Assembly: GCA_021648745.1 (NCBI GenBank)
Contig: JAKISE010000068.1
Coordinates: 1 to 18,394, forward strand
Source of the DNA: Cyclobacteriaceae bacterium
Lineage (GTDB): Bacteria > Bacteroidota > Bacteroidia > Cytophagales > Cyclobacteriaceae
Direction of reading: 5' to 3'
DNA length: 18,394 nt
The position numbers were made by a program, and so were the translations under genes. Shown piece after piece: positions 1 through 7,500 of the stretch. The notes under the pieces were generated by a model, which was not told the DNA's origin, did not search any database, and worked only from the letters and a program-made list of their open reading frames with translations. The stretch's first letter is position 1; every line of letters starts with the position of its first letter.

Positions 1-19
1 CGTTTACACTTCTTGGCAT
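1..19 (-). CDS. rplT: 50S ribosomal protein L20, first codons only (partial)
   Basis: Only the first six codons (M-P-R-S-V-N) lie inside the window; the gene continues beyond position 1. MPRSVN is the usual N-terminus of L20, and rplT is the expected gene directly after rpmI in the infC-rpmI-rplT operon, so the call rests on both sequence and position. L20 is a large-subunit assembly protein that binds 23S rRNA and, in several bacteria, represses its own operon. No Shine-Dalgarno sequence precedes the ATG. Confidence 0.85.
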
Positions 20-48
20 AATTAATTAGTTTTTTTTGATAATTGGCG

Positions 49-65
49 ATCCGATATTTTCGGAT
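49..65 (-). promoter_or_regulatory. Hairpin in rpmI-rplT spacer
   Basis: ATCCGA, a 5-nt loop and TCGGAT form a perfect 6-bp stem about 30 nt before the rplT start. No U-run follows, so it does not look like an intrinsic terminator. With a second hairpin at 84-112 it makes the rpmI-rplT spacer well structured. A role in L20 feedback control is possible but is inference. Confidence 0.35.
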
Positions 66-83
66 ACTTAAAGCCAAGACTCT

Positions 84-112
84 GGTTAAACTTTAGTAAA
101 CTAAAGTAAACC
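84..112 (-). promoter_or_regulatory. Hairpin just after rpmI
   Basis: ACTTTAG, TAAA and CTAAAGT form a 7-bp stem with a 4-nt loop. Beyond a small A-rich internal loop it is extended by GGTT/AACC, and it reaches the last base of the rpmI stop codon. There is no T-run on the transcribed side, so it is not a standard terminator. It could be an mRNA processing or stability element, or part of a ribosomal-protein leader for rplT. Confidence 0.35.
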
Positions 113-306
113 TAAATGTTAAGCATTGCTTTAACATTACTTACATCACTCTTGTGCACTAGCCCAGTTTTTGTAAGATTTCTCTTTTGCTTGGTTTCTT
201 TCTTAGTTAGAATGTGGCTTTTGAAAGCATGCTTTCTTTTAATTTTACCAGTTCCAGTAAGTTTGAAACGCTTTTTAGCTCCAGATTTAGTTTTTACTTT
301 TGGCAT
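112..306 (-). CDS. rpmI: 50S ribosomal protein L35
   Basis: A 64-residue, very basic protein beginning MPKVKTKSGAKKRFK, the standard L35 signature, with a normal length for the family. L35 is a small component of the large ribosomal subunit. It lies 30 nt after infC and before rplT, the gene order conserved in most bacteria. No Shine-Dalgarno sequence is visible before the ATG, which is usual in Bacteroidota. Confidence 0.96.
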   Translation of the reverse strand: MPKVKTKSGAKKRFKLTGTGKIKRKHAFKSHILTKKETKQKRNLTKTGLVHKSDVSNVKAMLNI

Positions 307-336
307 TTCTACTTTATTTATTAAACTATATTCGTT

Positions 337-894
337 CTACTTTTTAACTTTTGAAGCAAGAATGACATACATTCTTTTTCGCTCCAACTTCGGCAATTGT
401 TCTACTTTACCGTATTCCTCTAATGCTTGGGCAAATTTTAATAATAAAATCTCTCCCCTTTCTTTAAAAACAATGGTACGGCCATAAAAATGAACATAAG
501 CTCTAACTTTAGCACCTTCTTTTAAAAAGTTAATGGCATGTTTTAATTTAAAGTTAAAATCATGATCATCCGTGTTAGGACCAAAACGTATTTCTTTAAT
601 AACCGTTTTCTGAGCTTTCGCTTTTATTTCTTTTTGCTTCTTTTTTTGTTCGTACTTAAACTTAGAGTAATCTATAATTTTGCAAACAGGCGGTTCTGCC
701 TTCGGAGAAATCTCCACTAAATCCAAGCCTTCTTCTTTGGCCATTTTTAGTGCTTCGGCAATGGCATAAACGCCAACTTCAATGTTTTCACCAACAACTC
801 TAACGTGTTGTGCTCTGATTAATTCGTTAATCTTATAGGGCTCTTCGACTCGGGCTACGTAGGGTCTTCTCCCTCTAAATCTCTGTTTGCTAAT
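337..894 (-). CDS. infC: Translation initiation factor IF-3 (AUU start)
   Basis: A 185-residue IF3, which binds the 30S subunit, blocks premature 50S joining and proofreads start codons. The N-domain covers residues 1 to about 75 (with PYKINE) and the C-domain the rest, including the conserved LVEISPKAEPPVCKI stretch. The reading frame has an in-frame TGA at 916-918, and the only candidate upstream start is ATT at 892-894, five bases after a perfect AGGAGG (900-905). The first ATG in frame (742-744) would delete most of the N-domain, so a start there is wrong. An AUU start is the known device by which IF3 limits its own synthesis. It follows thrS by 90 nt and precedes rpmI by 30 nt. Confidence 0.95.
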   Translation of the reverse strand: MSKQRFRGRRPYVARVEEPYKINELIRAQHVRVVGENIEVGVYAIAEALKMAKEEGLDLVEISPKAEPPVCKIIDYSKFKYEQKKKQKEIKAKAQKTVIKEIRFGPNTDDHDFNFKLKHAINFLKEGAKVRAYVHFYGRTIVFKERGEILLLKFAQALEEYGKVEQLPKLERKRMYVILASKVKK

Positions 895-899
895 TGTGA

Positions 900-905
900 C
901 CTCCT
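900..905 (-). promoter_or_regulatory. Perfect Shine-Dalgarno site of infC
   Basis: AGGAGG lies 5 nt before the AUU start at 892-894. None of the other genes in the window has a comparable site, as expected for Bacteroidota. The strong site probably compensates for the weak start codon and helps fix AUU as the true start. Confidence 0.75.
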
Positions 906-984
906 GTTTAGTGTTTCAAAATAAGTTGCAAATATCGCATAAATCTTAAATAAAAAGCGGTTTGCTGCAATAATTTGTGATAAA

Positions 985-2916
985 TTATATGGTGGCTTCT
1001 TCCTTAAATAAGGAAACAAAAGAATCCAACTCCATTGTTCCTAAATCACCTTCTCCGTGCCGCCTGACTGATATTTTATTATCTGCTTGTTCTTTTTCCC
1101 CTACGATTATCATAAATGGAATCTTTTTAACTTCCGCATCTCGAATTTTTCTACCAATTTTTTCATCTCTATTGTCTAAGAAGCCTCTAATGTCTAGTTC
1201 TTTTAGCTCCTCAAAAACCGAATTTGCATACTCAGCGTATTTTTCAGAAATGGGCAAAACAGCTACCTGGTCTGGTGTTAACCAAAGCGGAAAATTACCG
1301 GCACAATGTTCTGTTAAAACAGCTATGAAACGCTCTAGCGATCCAAATGGAGCTCTATGAATCATCACAGGTGTATGTTTCTGGTTGTCGGAACCTACAT
1401 ACTCTAACTCAAAACGCTGTGGTAATTGGTAATCTACCTGTATAGTACCCAATTGCCATTTACGGCCCAATGCATCTTTTACCATAAAATCAAGCTTAGG
1501 TCCGTAAAAAGCAGCTTCTCCCAATTCAGTTACTGTATCTAAGCCTTTAGCATCGGCTGCTTCTTGAATTTCTCGCTCTGCCTTATCCCATAATTCTCCC
1601 TCACCTATATATTTAGCTTTATCGTTAGGGTCTCTTAATGATACTTGTGCCGTATAATCTTCAAAGCCTAAAGCCTTAAACACATAAATAACAAGATCAA
1701 TTACTTTTTCAAATTCTTCCTTTACTTGGTCAGGTCGACAAAAAATATGGGCATCGTCTTGTGTAAAACCGCGAACTCGAGTTAAGCCATGCAATTCGCC
1801 ATGCTGCTCGTAACGGTATACTGTACCGAACTCTGCATAGCGAATAGGCAAGTCTTTATAGGAACGAGGCTTTGTTTTATAAATTTCGCAATGATGCGGA
1901 CAATTCATTGGTTTTAGCAAGAACTCCTCCCCTTCGTGTGGTGTGGTTATAGGCTGAAATGAATCTTCTCCATACTTTTCGTAATGACCCGATGTAATAT
2001 ATAATTGCTTACTACCAATATGAGGCGTAATAACAGGGTCGTAGCCAGCCTTTACTTGCGCCTTGCGTAAAAACCCTTCGAGTCGTTCTCGAAGCATAGT
2101 GCCCTTAGGCAACCAAAGAGGTAAACCCATACCTACTTTCTCAGAAAAAGCAAATAGCTCTAATTCTTTACCTAGCTTACGGTGATCTCGTTTTTTAGCC
2201 TCTTCTAATAAATGAAGATACTCTGTTAGCTCCTTTTGCTTAGGAAAAGTAATGCCATAAATACGAGTTAATTGCTTACGATCTACGTCTCCACGCCAAT
2301 ATGCTCCTGCTACATTTAGTAACTTAATGGCTTTAATACTTCCGGTATGAGGAATGTGTGGACCACGGCATAAATCTGTAAAATTACCCTGTTGGTAAAA
2401 TGTAATTGTTCCGTCTTCAAGCCCTTCTAATAACTCTAATTTATATTCATCGCCTTTTTCAGTAAAGTACTTAATGGCTTCGGCTTTTGAAATGTCTGAT
2501 CTTTTATACTCATTTTTCTCACGAGCAAGTTCAATCATTTTCTTTTCTACTTTCTCCAGCTCGCTGCCATCAAACTCCAAATCGCCAAAATCAACATCAT
2601 AATAAAACCCCTTTTCTATAGATGGGCCTATTCCTAATTTAACACCTGGATAAAGTGCTTCTAATGCTTCGGCCATTAAATGAGCTGAAGAATGCCAAAA
2701 AGTAGCTTTGCCATCGTTATCATTCCAGGTTAATAGTTGCACAGAAGCATCAGTTTCAATGGGTCTTGATGAATCCCATACTTCTCCATTTACCTTTGCT
2801 GAAAGCACATTTCTAGCCAATCCTTCACTAATACTAAGTGCGATTTGATGACTGGTTACCCCTTTATCAAATTCTTTAACCGAACCATCGGGTAAAGTAA
2901 TTTTGATCTTACTCAT
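985..2916 (-). CDS. thrS: Threonine-tRNA ligase
   Basis: Class II threonyl-tRNA synthetase, which charges tRNA-Thr in the cytoplasm; 643 residues, close to the E. coli enzyme (642). In order: TGS domain (1-62); editing domain with HxxxH at H75/H79 and C183/H187, the site that removes mischarged Ser; catalytic core with likely zinc ligands C339 (in MNCPHH), H390 and H520; motif 3 in IHRAPFGSLERF (519-530); C-terminal anticodon-binding domain. All key residues are present, so it should be active in both aminoacylation and editing. The ATG is 4 nt after the TPR lipoprotein stop, with no Shine-Dalgarno sequence, suggesting co-transcription and perhaps translational coupling. Confidence 0.98.
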   Translation of the reverse strand: MSKIKITLPDGSVKEFDKGVTSHQIALSISEGLARNVLSAKVNGEVWDSSRPIETDASVQLLTWNDNDGKATFWHSSAHLMAEALEALYPGVKLGIGPSIEKGFYYDVDFGDLEFDGSELEKVEKKMIELAREKNEYKRSDISKAEAIKYFTEKGDEYKLELLEGLEDGTITFYQQGNFTDLCRGPHIPHTGSIKAIKLLNVAGAYWRGDVDRKQLTRIYGITFPKQKELTEYLHLLEEAKKRDHRKLGKELELFAFSEKVGMGLPLWLPKGTMLRERLEGFLRKAQVKAGYDPVITPHIGSKQLYITSGHYEKYGEDSFQPITTPHEGEEFLLKPMNCPHHCEIYKTKPRSYKDLPIRYAEFGTVYRYEQHGELHGLTRVRGFTQDDAHIFCRPDQVKEEFEKVIDLVIYVFKALGFEDYTAQVSLRDPNDKAKYIGEGELWDKAEREIQEAADAKGLDTVTELGEAAFYGPKLDFMVKDALGRKWQLGTIQVDYQLPQRFELEYVGSDNQKHTPVMIHRAPFGSLERFIAVLTEHCAGNFPLWLTPDQVAVLPISEKYAEYANSVFEELKELDIRGFLDNRDEKIGRKIRDAEVKKIPFMIIVGEKEQADNKISVRRHGEGDLGTMELDSFVSLFKEEATI

Positions 2917-2920
2917 ACAA

Positions 2921-4012
2921 TTAAAATTTTATTATTGGCATGGCATTGACTAAACTATCTGCCAATTGCTCCTGTTCTCTTTTTTTACGGTGCAAATATG
3001 CAATTTTTCTAAGTACAATTTCCTTTTCTGCACTAACAAGTGAGTCCGTTGAGTCGATTTTTGTAAGCCTATTATAAACAGCATATGACTGGTCATATTT
3101 ATAGCTCTTATCAAGTGCTTTCGCCCTAATATGTAGTATGTTTTTGTCTCCACTATTTATTCCTGAGAAAATAGAATCTGAGTAAAAAATAACGCTATCG
3201 TACAAGTGAAATTTATTGTAATTTCCCAGAGCAAGGTATAAACTTGATAAAAGAGGTTGATACTGGTATGATTTCGTAAAATAATTAGCGGCCCTTAATG
3301 GTTTGTCAGCACCCAAATACAAAACGGCTAATTCAAAATAATACTGGGCATTTGTTGAATCAATTTCAAGTAATTTTTCACCGTAATATAGAGCACGTTC
3401 TAAGCTATCTAAGTTAGAATATGACTTATAAGCAATTTTAATAGCTTCAATATTAAGCGAATCCGCGATCAACACTTTTTCAACCATTGTATTTGCTGTA
3501 TTATACTTTTGTTCCATCAAATACAACTTGGCCATCAGAACTTGGGCTTCCCTACTCTTTTTATTTGATTGATAGAATTTAGTAACAAACTCTTTTCTAT
3601 TCACAGTATCGGATGTTTCTAATGCCATGCGCGCTAAAAGAGATTCGAGCTTTTTATCGTAGCTACCTAGTTCAAAAGCTACTTTTGCTTCTTCATAAGC
3701 TTCAATGTTATTAGCTAGCTCAGCATTATACTTGGCCAAGTATAAATGATAGGTTGAATTGATTGGGTTTAGTTTAATTGCTTTAGAAATAGCGCCTTTA
3801 GCTTCAATCCAATTATTGTTTTGCGCATACAAAAGAGATATGGCTGACAGCATAGCATCGTCATTTACGGCTGAAGACTCTCTTAACATATCAACCTTAC
3901 TTTGCAACGAAAGGCGGTCATCTTTTGGAGTATATATATACTCTTTACCATAGGGCTGCTGAACGCAGCCAATAACAAATAATATTAGACCTCCTAAAAC
4001 CCAATTTTTCAT
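2921..4012 (-). CDS. TPR-repeat lipoprotein
   Basis: A 363-residue protein with a lipoprotein signal: K2, a hydrophobic stretch, then the lipobox V-I-G-C with the lipidated cysteine at C16. The mature part, from about residue 45 to 335, is helical with repeated TPR-like patterns (for example NWIEAKGAISKAIKLNP and AQYYFELAVLYLGADKPLRA), a scaffold for protein-protein contacts. It is predicted to sit in the envelope. No enzymatic motif is visible and the exact role is unknown. It is the first gene of the transcript leading into thrS, only 4 nt away. It diverges from the ABC exporter across a 92-bp gap. Confidence 0.85.
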   Translation of the reverse strand: MKNWVLGGLILFVIGCVQQPYGKEYIYTPKDDRLSLQSKVDMLRESSAVNDDAMLSAISLLYAQNNNWIEAKGAISKAIKLNPINSTYHLYLAKYNAELANNIEAYEEAKVAFELGSYDKKLESLLARMALETSDTVNRKEFVTKFYQSNKKSREAQVLMAKLYLMEQKYNTANTMVEKVLIADSLNIEAIKIAYKSYSNLDSLERALYYGEKLLEIDSTNAQYYFELAVLYLGADKPLRAANYFTKSYQYQPLLSSLYLALGNYNKFHLYDSVIFYSDSIFSGINSGDKNILHIRAKALDKSYKYDQSYAVYNRLTKIDSTDSLVSAEKEIVLRKIAYLHRKKREQEQLADSLVNAMPIIKF

Positions 4013-4033
4013 CTATAATTTGACTATAATTAG

Positions 4034-4061
4034 CAAATATAATTCCACAACAAACAGCAAA
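4034..4061 (-). promoter_or_regulatory. Candidate Bacteroidota promoter for the TPR lipoprotein-thrS operon
   Basis: On the minus strand TATATTTG (4034-4041) fits the -7 consensus TAnnTTTG. A TTTG at 4058-4061 lies 16 nt upstream, slightly closer than the usual 17-23 nt. The -7 element ends 21 bases before the ATG at 4012, giving a short leader. The match is by eye and the region is AT-rich. Confidence 0.4.
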
Positions 4062-4104
4062 TTCTAATTTTAAAATATATTTTATCTTAATTCGACTTTA
4101 TACT

Positions 4105-5874
4105 ATGACAAGAGAAAAGATGAACCAGCCTGGTGAAAAGAAGAAAAAATTAGGCAATATCAATTATGTGTTTAAAAACATAATTTGGCCTAGAAAATGG
4201 ATTCTGTTTGCTGGCTTAGGAATAATTGTGGTGAACAGGCTTGCCGGGCTTGTACTTCCGTATGCTCCTAAATATTTAATTGATGACATAATTACTCCTA
4301 AAAATTTCGAGTTACTACCCACACTTTTAATTGGCTTGGGGATTGCCGTACTTATACAGTCGGTAACATCATTTGCCTTAACACGGCTATTGAGTGTTGA
4401 GGCTCAACACCTGATTGCAGAACTGAGGTCTAAAGTACAGCAGCATATTATACAATTGCCCATCAGTTTTTTCGATAATAATAAATCTGGTGCATTGGTA
4501 TCTAGAATAATGTCAGACGTAGAAGGCGTGAGAAATTTGGTAGGCACCGGTTTTGTTCAATTATTAGGAGGTTTACTCACGTCTGTTTTGTCATTTATTA
4601 TTTTAATAAAGATGAATGCTCTAATGACCTTATACGTATTGCTACCAATGGTGGTATTTGGCTTTATTGCTATGAAAGCCTTTGGGTATATCAGGCCTAT
4701 TTTTAGAGAGCGAAGTGTAATTAACGCCAGGGTAACTGGCAGGTTAACCGAATCGTTAGGTGGGGTGCGTGTGATAAAAGGGTTTAATGCCGAGGAATTT
4801 GAAGTAGGCGTTTTTAGAAAGGGAGTCCTTGACCTTTATGATAATGTAAAGAAATCATTAACCTCAACAGCTTTTGTTACCAGTAGTTCTGCCCTGTTGC
4901 TAGGTGTGGCAACTATCATCATCATGGGCGTTGGTGGCAACCAGATAGCTCAAGGAGCCATGACCATAGGTGATTTCTTTGCATTTACCTTATATCTGGG
5001 CTTTTTGGTAGCACCTATTGTGCAAATGGGCAATATCGGCAGTCAAATGACAGAGGCATTTGCAGGACTAGATCGTATGGAAGAAATACTGCAAACACCT
5101 ACTGAAGAGGATGAATCTTCCGGGTTAAAGGATTTAAATTCTATTCACGGAAATCTTGAATTTAAAAATGTAGAATTTTCATATGATGAAAAAACGCCTG
5201 TTATTCAAAACATTTCATTTACGGCAAAAGCAGGACAAACAATTGCGTTAGTTGGCACTTCAGGCTCTGGTAAAAGCACCATTGCAAGCTTAGCGTCAAG
5301 CTTTGTTAACCCCAAGGCAGGTCAAATATTAATTGATGGTGTTGATCTAAAAGAAATAAGTCTTAAATCATACCGAAAGTATTTGGGAGTTGTTTTGCAG
5401 GACGACTTTTTATTTGAAGGAAGTATTAAAGAAAACATTCTTTTTTCTAAACCAGGTGCCACAGATAATGAAATTGAACATGCAGTAAAGCACGCGTACG
5501 TAAGTGAATTTTCAGAGCGTTTTGAAAATGGACTTGATACCTTAATTGGTGAACGAGGTGTAAAACTTTCAGGAGGGCAAAGGCAAAGATTGGCTATTGC
5601 ACGAGCAATTTTGGCCGACCCTAAAATTTTGATTTTGGATGAAGCTACCTCAAGCTTGGATACTGAATCGGAATCGTATATCCAGGAAAGTTTGGATGTA
5701 CTATTAAAAGGTAGAACCACCTTGGTTATAGCCCACCGATTAAGTACTATACGCAAAGCTAATCAAATATTGGTGATTGAAAAAGGTAAAATTGTGGAAA
5801 GAGGCAACCACGATGAATTAATTGCTTCAAAAGGCAGGTATTTCGATTTATATACCTATCAGGCAAGAATATAA
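4105..5874 (+). CDS. ABC transporter, MsbA-like fused permease/ATPase
   Basis: A 589-residue half-transporter of the exporter type, expected to work as a homodimer in the inner membrane and export lipid, drug or peptide-like substrates. The N-terminal six-helix membrane domain spans about residues 30-310 and the nucleotide-binding domain about 350-585. Complete ATPase motifs: Walker A GTSGSGKST (384-392), Q-loop Q432, signature LSGGQ (488-492), Walker B ILILDE (508-513) and switch H544. The substrate cannot be told from sequence; MsbA-type lipid flippase and multidrug exporter are both possible. The start could be the ATG at 4105 or the one at 4120; neither has a clear ribosome-binding site. 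It appears to be a single-gene unit ending in a strong terminator. Confidence 0.93.
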   Translation: MTREKMNQPGEKKKKLGNINYVFKNIIWPRKWILFAGLGIIVVNRLAGLVLPYAPKYLIDDIITPKNFELLPTLLIGLGIAVLIQSVTSFALTRLLSVEAQHLIAELRSKVQQHIIQLPISFFDNNKSGALVSRIMSDVEGVRNLVGTGFVQLLGGLLTSVLSFIILIKMNALMTLYVLLPMVVFGFIAMKAFGYIRPIFRERSVINARVTGRLTESLGGVRVIKGFNAEEFEVGVFRKGVLDLYDNVKKSLTSTAFVTSSSALLLGVATIIIMGVGGNQIAQGAMTIGDFFAFTLYLGFLVAPIVQMGNIGSQMTEAFAGLDRMEEILQTPTEEDESSGLKDLNSIHGNLEFKNVEFSYDEKTPVIQNISFTAKAGQTIALVGTSGSGKSTIASLASSFVNPKAGQILIDGVDLKEISLKSYRKYLGVVLQDDFLFEGSIKENILFSKPGATDNEIEHAVKHAYVSEFSERFENGLDTLIGERGVKLSGGQRQRLAIARAILADPKILILDEATSSLDTESESYIQESLDVLLKGRTTLVIAHRLSTIRKANQILVIEKGKIVERGNHDELIASKGRYFDLYTYQARI

Positions 5875-5914
5875 TAATAAAAAAGCCCGCAATTGCGGGC
5901 TTTTTTATTATTAT
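5871..5914. terminator. Bidirectional palindromic terminator
   Basis: A perfect 44-bp inverted repeat centred between 5892 and 5893. The GC core is GCCCGC, AATT, GCGGGC, flanked by six A on one side and six T on the other. It works as an intrinsic terminator in both directions and ends the ABC exporter (its TAA lies inside the palindrome) and the convergent outer-membrane gene that stops at 5926. Confidence 0.93.
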
Positions 5915-5925
5915 TATTCGTCAAT

Positions 5926-6552
5926 TTACTGACCTACTCTCAACACTATTCCGCCAGTAAAATCAGCCTGGATTATTTCTGAGCCCATGCCAATGCCAGT
6001 ACCACAACCAGACCCTCCTGTGCCAATACTACATCCGAACCCAGCTCCCTGAAAATAAAGAGGCATTAACAATCTTGCTTGAATCCTAATTCCTACTTTG
6101 TCTGATAGAAAATATTTCATACCTAAACCAGCATTTATTGCAAACCTCCAATGATCTTCATTTTCTTCTTTAGGCGCAAATCGTGAAGCTCCTAGAGAAA
6201 ATAACCCATAAGGAATAAAGGTTTCTCCTTCCATTAACGGTTTCAAAACTCCAAGCTGGTAGTACTCAACGGTAATATCTTGTGGCTTTACTATATCTAT
6301 AATTCCACCATCCTGCTTTAAGGTTGATTGGAAATTACTATATCCAAGTTCTATAGCCATACCCGTGGGCAACACTTTACTTATTCCCACACCAAAATTA
6401 CCTCCGCCATCAATTCTAAGCCTATAGCCATTATATGAGTAGGACGTTTTTGAGCCAGGCACATAGCCTCCATATGCATTTATTTCAATTTGCGCCTGAG
6501 CACTTATTGTGCCCACACAAACAAACGCTAAAAAGAAAATAATTTTTTTCAC
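5926..6552 (-). CDS. Outer-membrane beta-barrel protein
   Basis: A 208-residue protein with a signal peptide (MKKIIFFLAFVCVGTISAQA, cleavage likely after A20). The rest has alternating hydrophobic and aromatic strands (INAYGGYVPG, MAIELGYSNF, AGLGMKYFLS) and ends in a strand with IVLRVGQ, all typical of small Bacteroidota porin-like barrels. A Gly-rich segment near residues 170-190 carries three cysteines (GFGCSIGTGGSGCG plus neighbours), probably an exposed loop. The start is GTG at 6550-6552: a TAA lies immediately before it in frame, and a later start would remove the signal peptide. Function unknown. Confidence 0.8.
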   Translation of the reverse strand: MKKIIFFLAFVCVGTISAQAQIEINAYGGYVPGSKTSYSYNGYRLRIDGGGNFGVGISKVLPTGMAIELGYSNFQSTLKQDGGIIDIVKPQDITVEYYQLGVLKPLMEGETFIPYGLFSLGASRFAPKEENEDHWRFAINAGLGMKYFLSDKVGIRIQARLLMPLYFQGAGFGCSIGTGGSGCGTGIGMGSEIIQADFTGGIVLRVGQ

Positions 6553-6587
6553 TTAGGTTATATTTAAAGTTTAACTACAAAATTACG

Positions 6588-7148
6588 TTAATATTTCCAT
6601 TTGATATTGCAGCCAACACTCGGCTTTTGATTTTCATCAATAGGAACACCTGCCAATAAATTATCCAGAGCCGTTCTCAAGGAATTACCATTCAATTCTT
6701 TTCCATTCCCAGGCCTCGACTCATCCAACTCACCACGATAAACCAGTTCCATGCTTTTATCAAAAAGAAAGAAATCCGGTGTACAAGTAGCTTTATACGC
6801 CTTAGCCACCGCTTGAGTTTTATCGTATAAATAAGGGAAAGGGTAACTCCACTTTTTAGCTTCTTCCAGCATCAACTCAGGGCCGTCCTCAGGGTAGTTT
6901 TCAGCATCATTAGAGCTAATTGCTACAAGGGCAATATCTCTTGACATGTAGTCCTCGGAGATTTTTAGCAATTCTGACTGTACATGTTTTACATAAGGGC
7001 AATGATTACATATAAACATAACTAACAAGCCTTTTTTACCTATACTTAAATTAGTTAATCCAATTACGTTACCTGAAATCACATCGGGTAATTCAAATTC
7101 AATAGCTCGCGTTTTAAGTTCGAGCATACTAGAAGGGGTAAGTGACAT
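6588..7148 (-). CDS. Thioredoxin/peroxiredoxin-like protein with CNHC site
   Basis: A 186-residue thioredoxin-fold protein of the AhpC/TSA-like group. The redox site is C47-N-H-C50 in MFICNHCPYVKHV, at the end of a beta strand as in thioredoxins. Further conserved parts are the TPDFFLFD segment (after C123) and the C-terminal GCNIKW motif with C181, common in this subfamily. No signal peptide is visible, so it is probably cytoplasmic. Likely a thiol-disulfide oxidoreductase or peroxide-reducing enzyme; substrate unknown. It lies 35 nt upstream of the outer-membrane gene in the same direction and may share its transcript. Confidence 0.85.
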   Translation of the reverse strand: MSLTPSSMLELKTRAIEFELPDVISGNVIGLTNLSIGKKGLLVMFICNHCPYVKHVQSELLKISEDYMSRDIALVAISSNDAENYPEDGPELMLEEAKKWSYPFPYLYDKTQAVAKAYKATCTPDFFLFDKSMELVYRGELDESRPGNGKELNGNSLRTALDNLLAGVPIDENQKPSVGCNIKWKY

Positions 7149-7500
7149 ACATAGTTTTTAGATACAATGCAAGTTAATAAATTCGATTAACTAACTATAC
7201 TATCCTATTTTAACTTTGAAGGAATTAAAACAATAAAATGAAAACTATTACAAACAAGTATATCATCATATAGTAATTTTTAAAGGAATAAAATCACAAA
7301 TATATTTCAAAGCTTACGAAATGCAATAAAAAATGTTTTATTACATTTCTTCCTGTTAATACATTAATTAGCAATATTTAAATAACTCATTATAAGGTTT
7401 ATAGACCCCATCACCATAACAATAAATTTAATGCATTTTAAAGCTTCTGCTAGATTATATTATTATCTATCTTTTCAATAATTATTAATAATACGCCCTT
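7149..7500. other. AT-rich intergenic region, no gene seen
   Basis: A 352-bp gap between the divergent thioredoxin-like gene and the AsmA-like gene, so it must carry promoters for both. TAnnTTTG-like octamers occur at 7211-7218 (plus) and 7297-7304 (minus), but neither has a convincing -33 element at the right distance. No convincing ORF, RNA gene or terminator was found. Confidence 0.5.

Noticed and set aside
116..487. Plus-strand open frame over rpmI and infC
   Set aside because: It is antisense to two certain ribosomal/translation genes and has no protein-family features; a shadow frame.
337..744. IF3 starting at the first ATG (744)
   Set aside because: It would lack most of the N-terminal domain, and conserved IF3 sequence continues upstream in frame to AUU.
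7238..7273. 11-codon open frame (MKTITNKYIII) in the 7149-7500 gap
   Set aside because: Too short to judge, no clear ribosome-binding site and no other evidence.
7211..7304. TAnnTTTG octamers at 7211 (plus) and 7297 (minus) as promoters
   Set aside because: No -33 element at the right distance on either strand; the octamer is frequent in AT-rich DNA.
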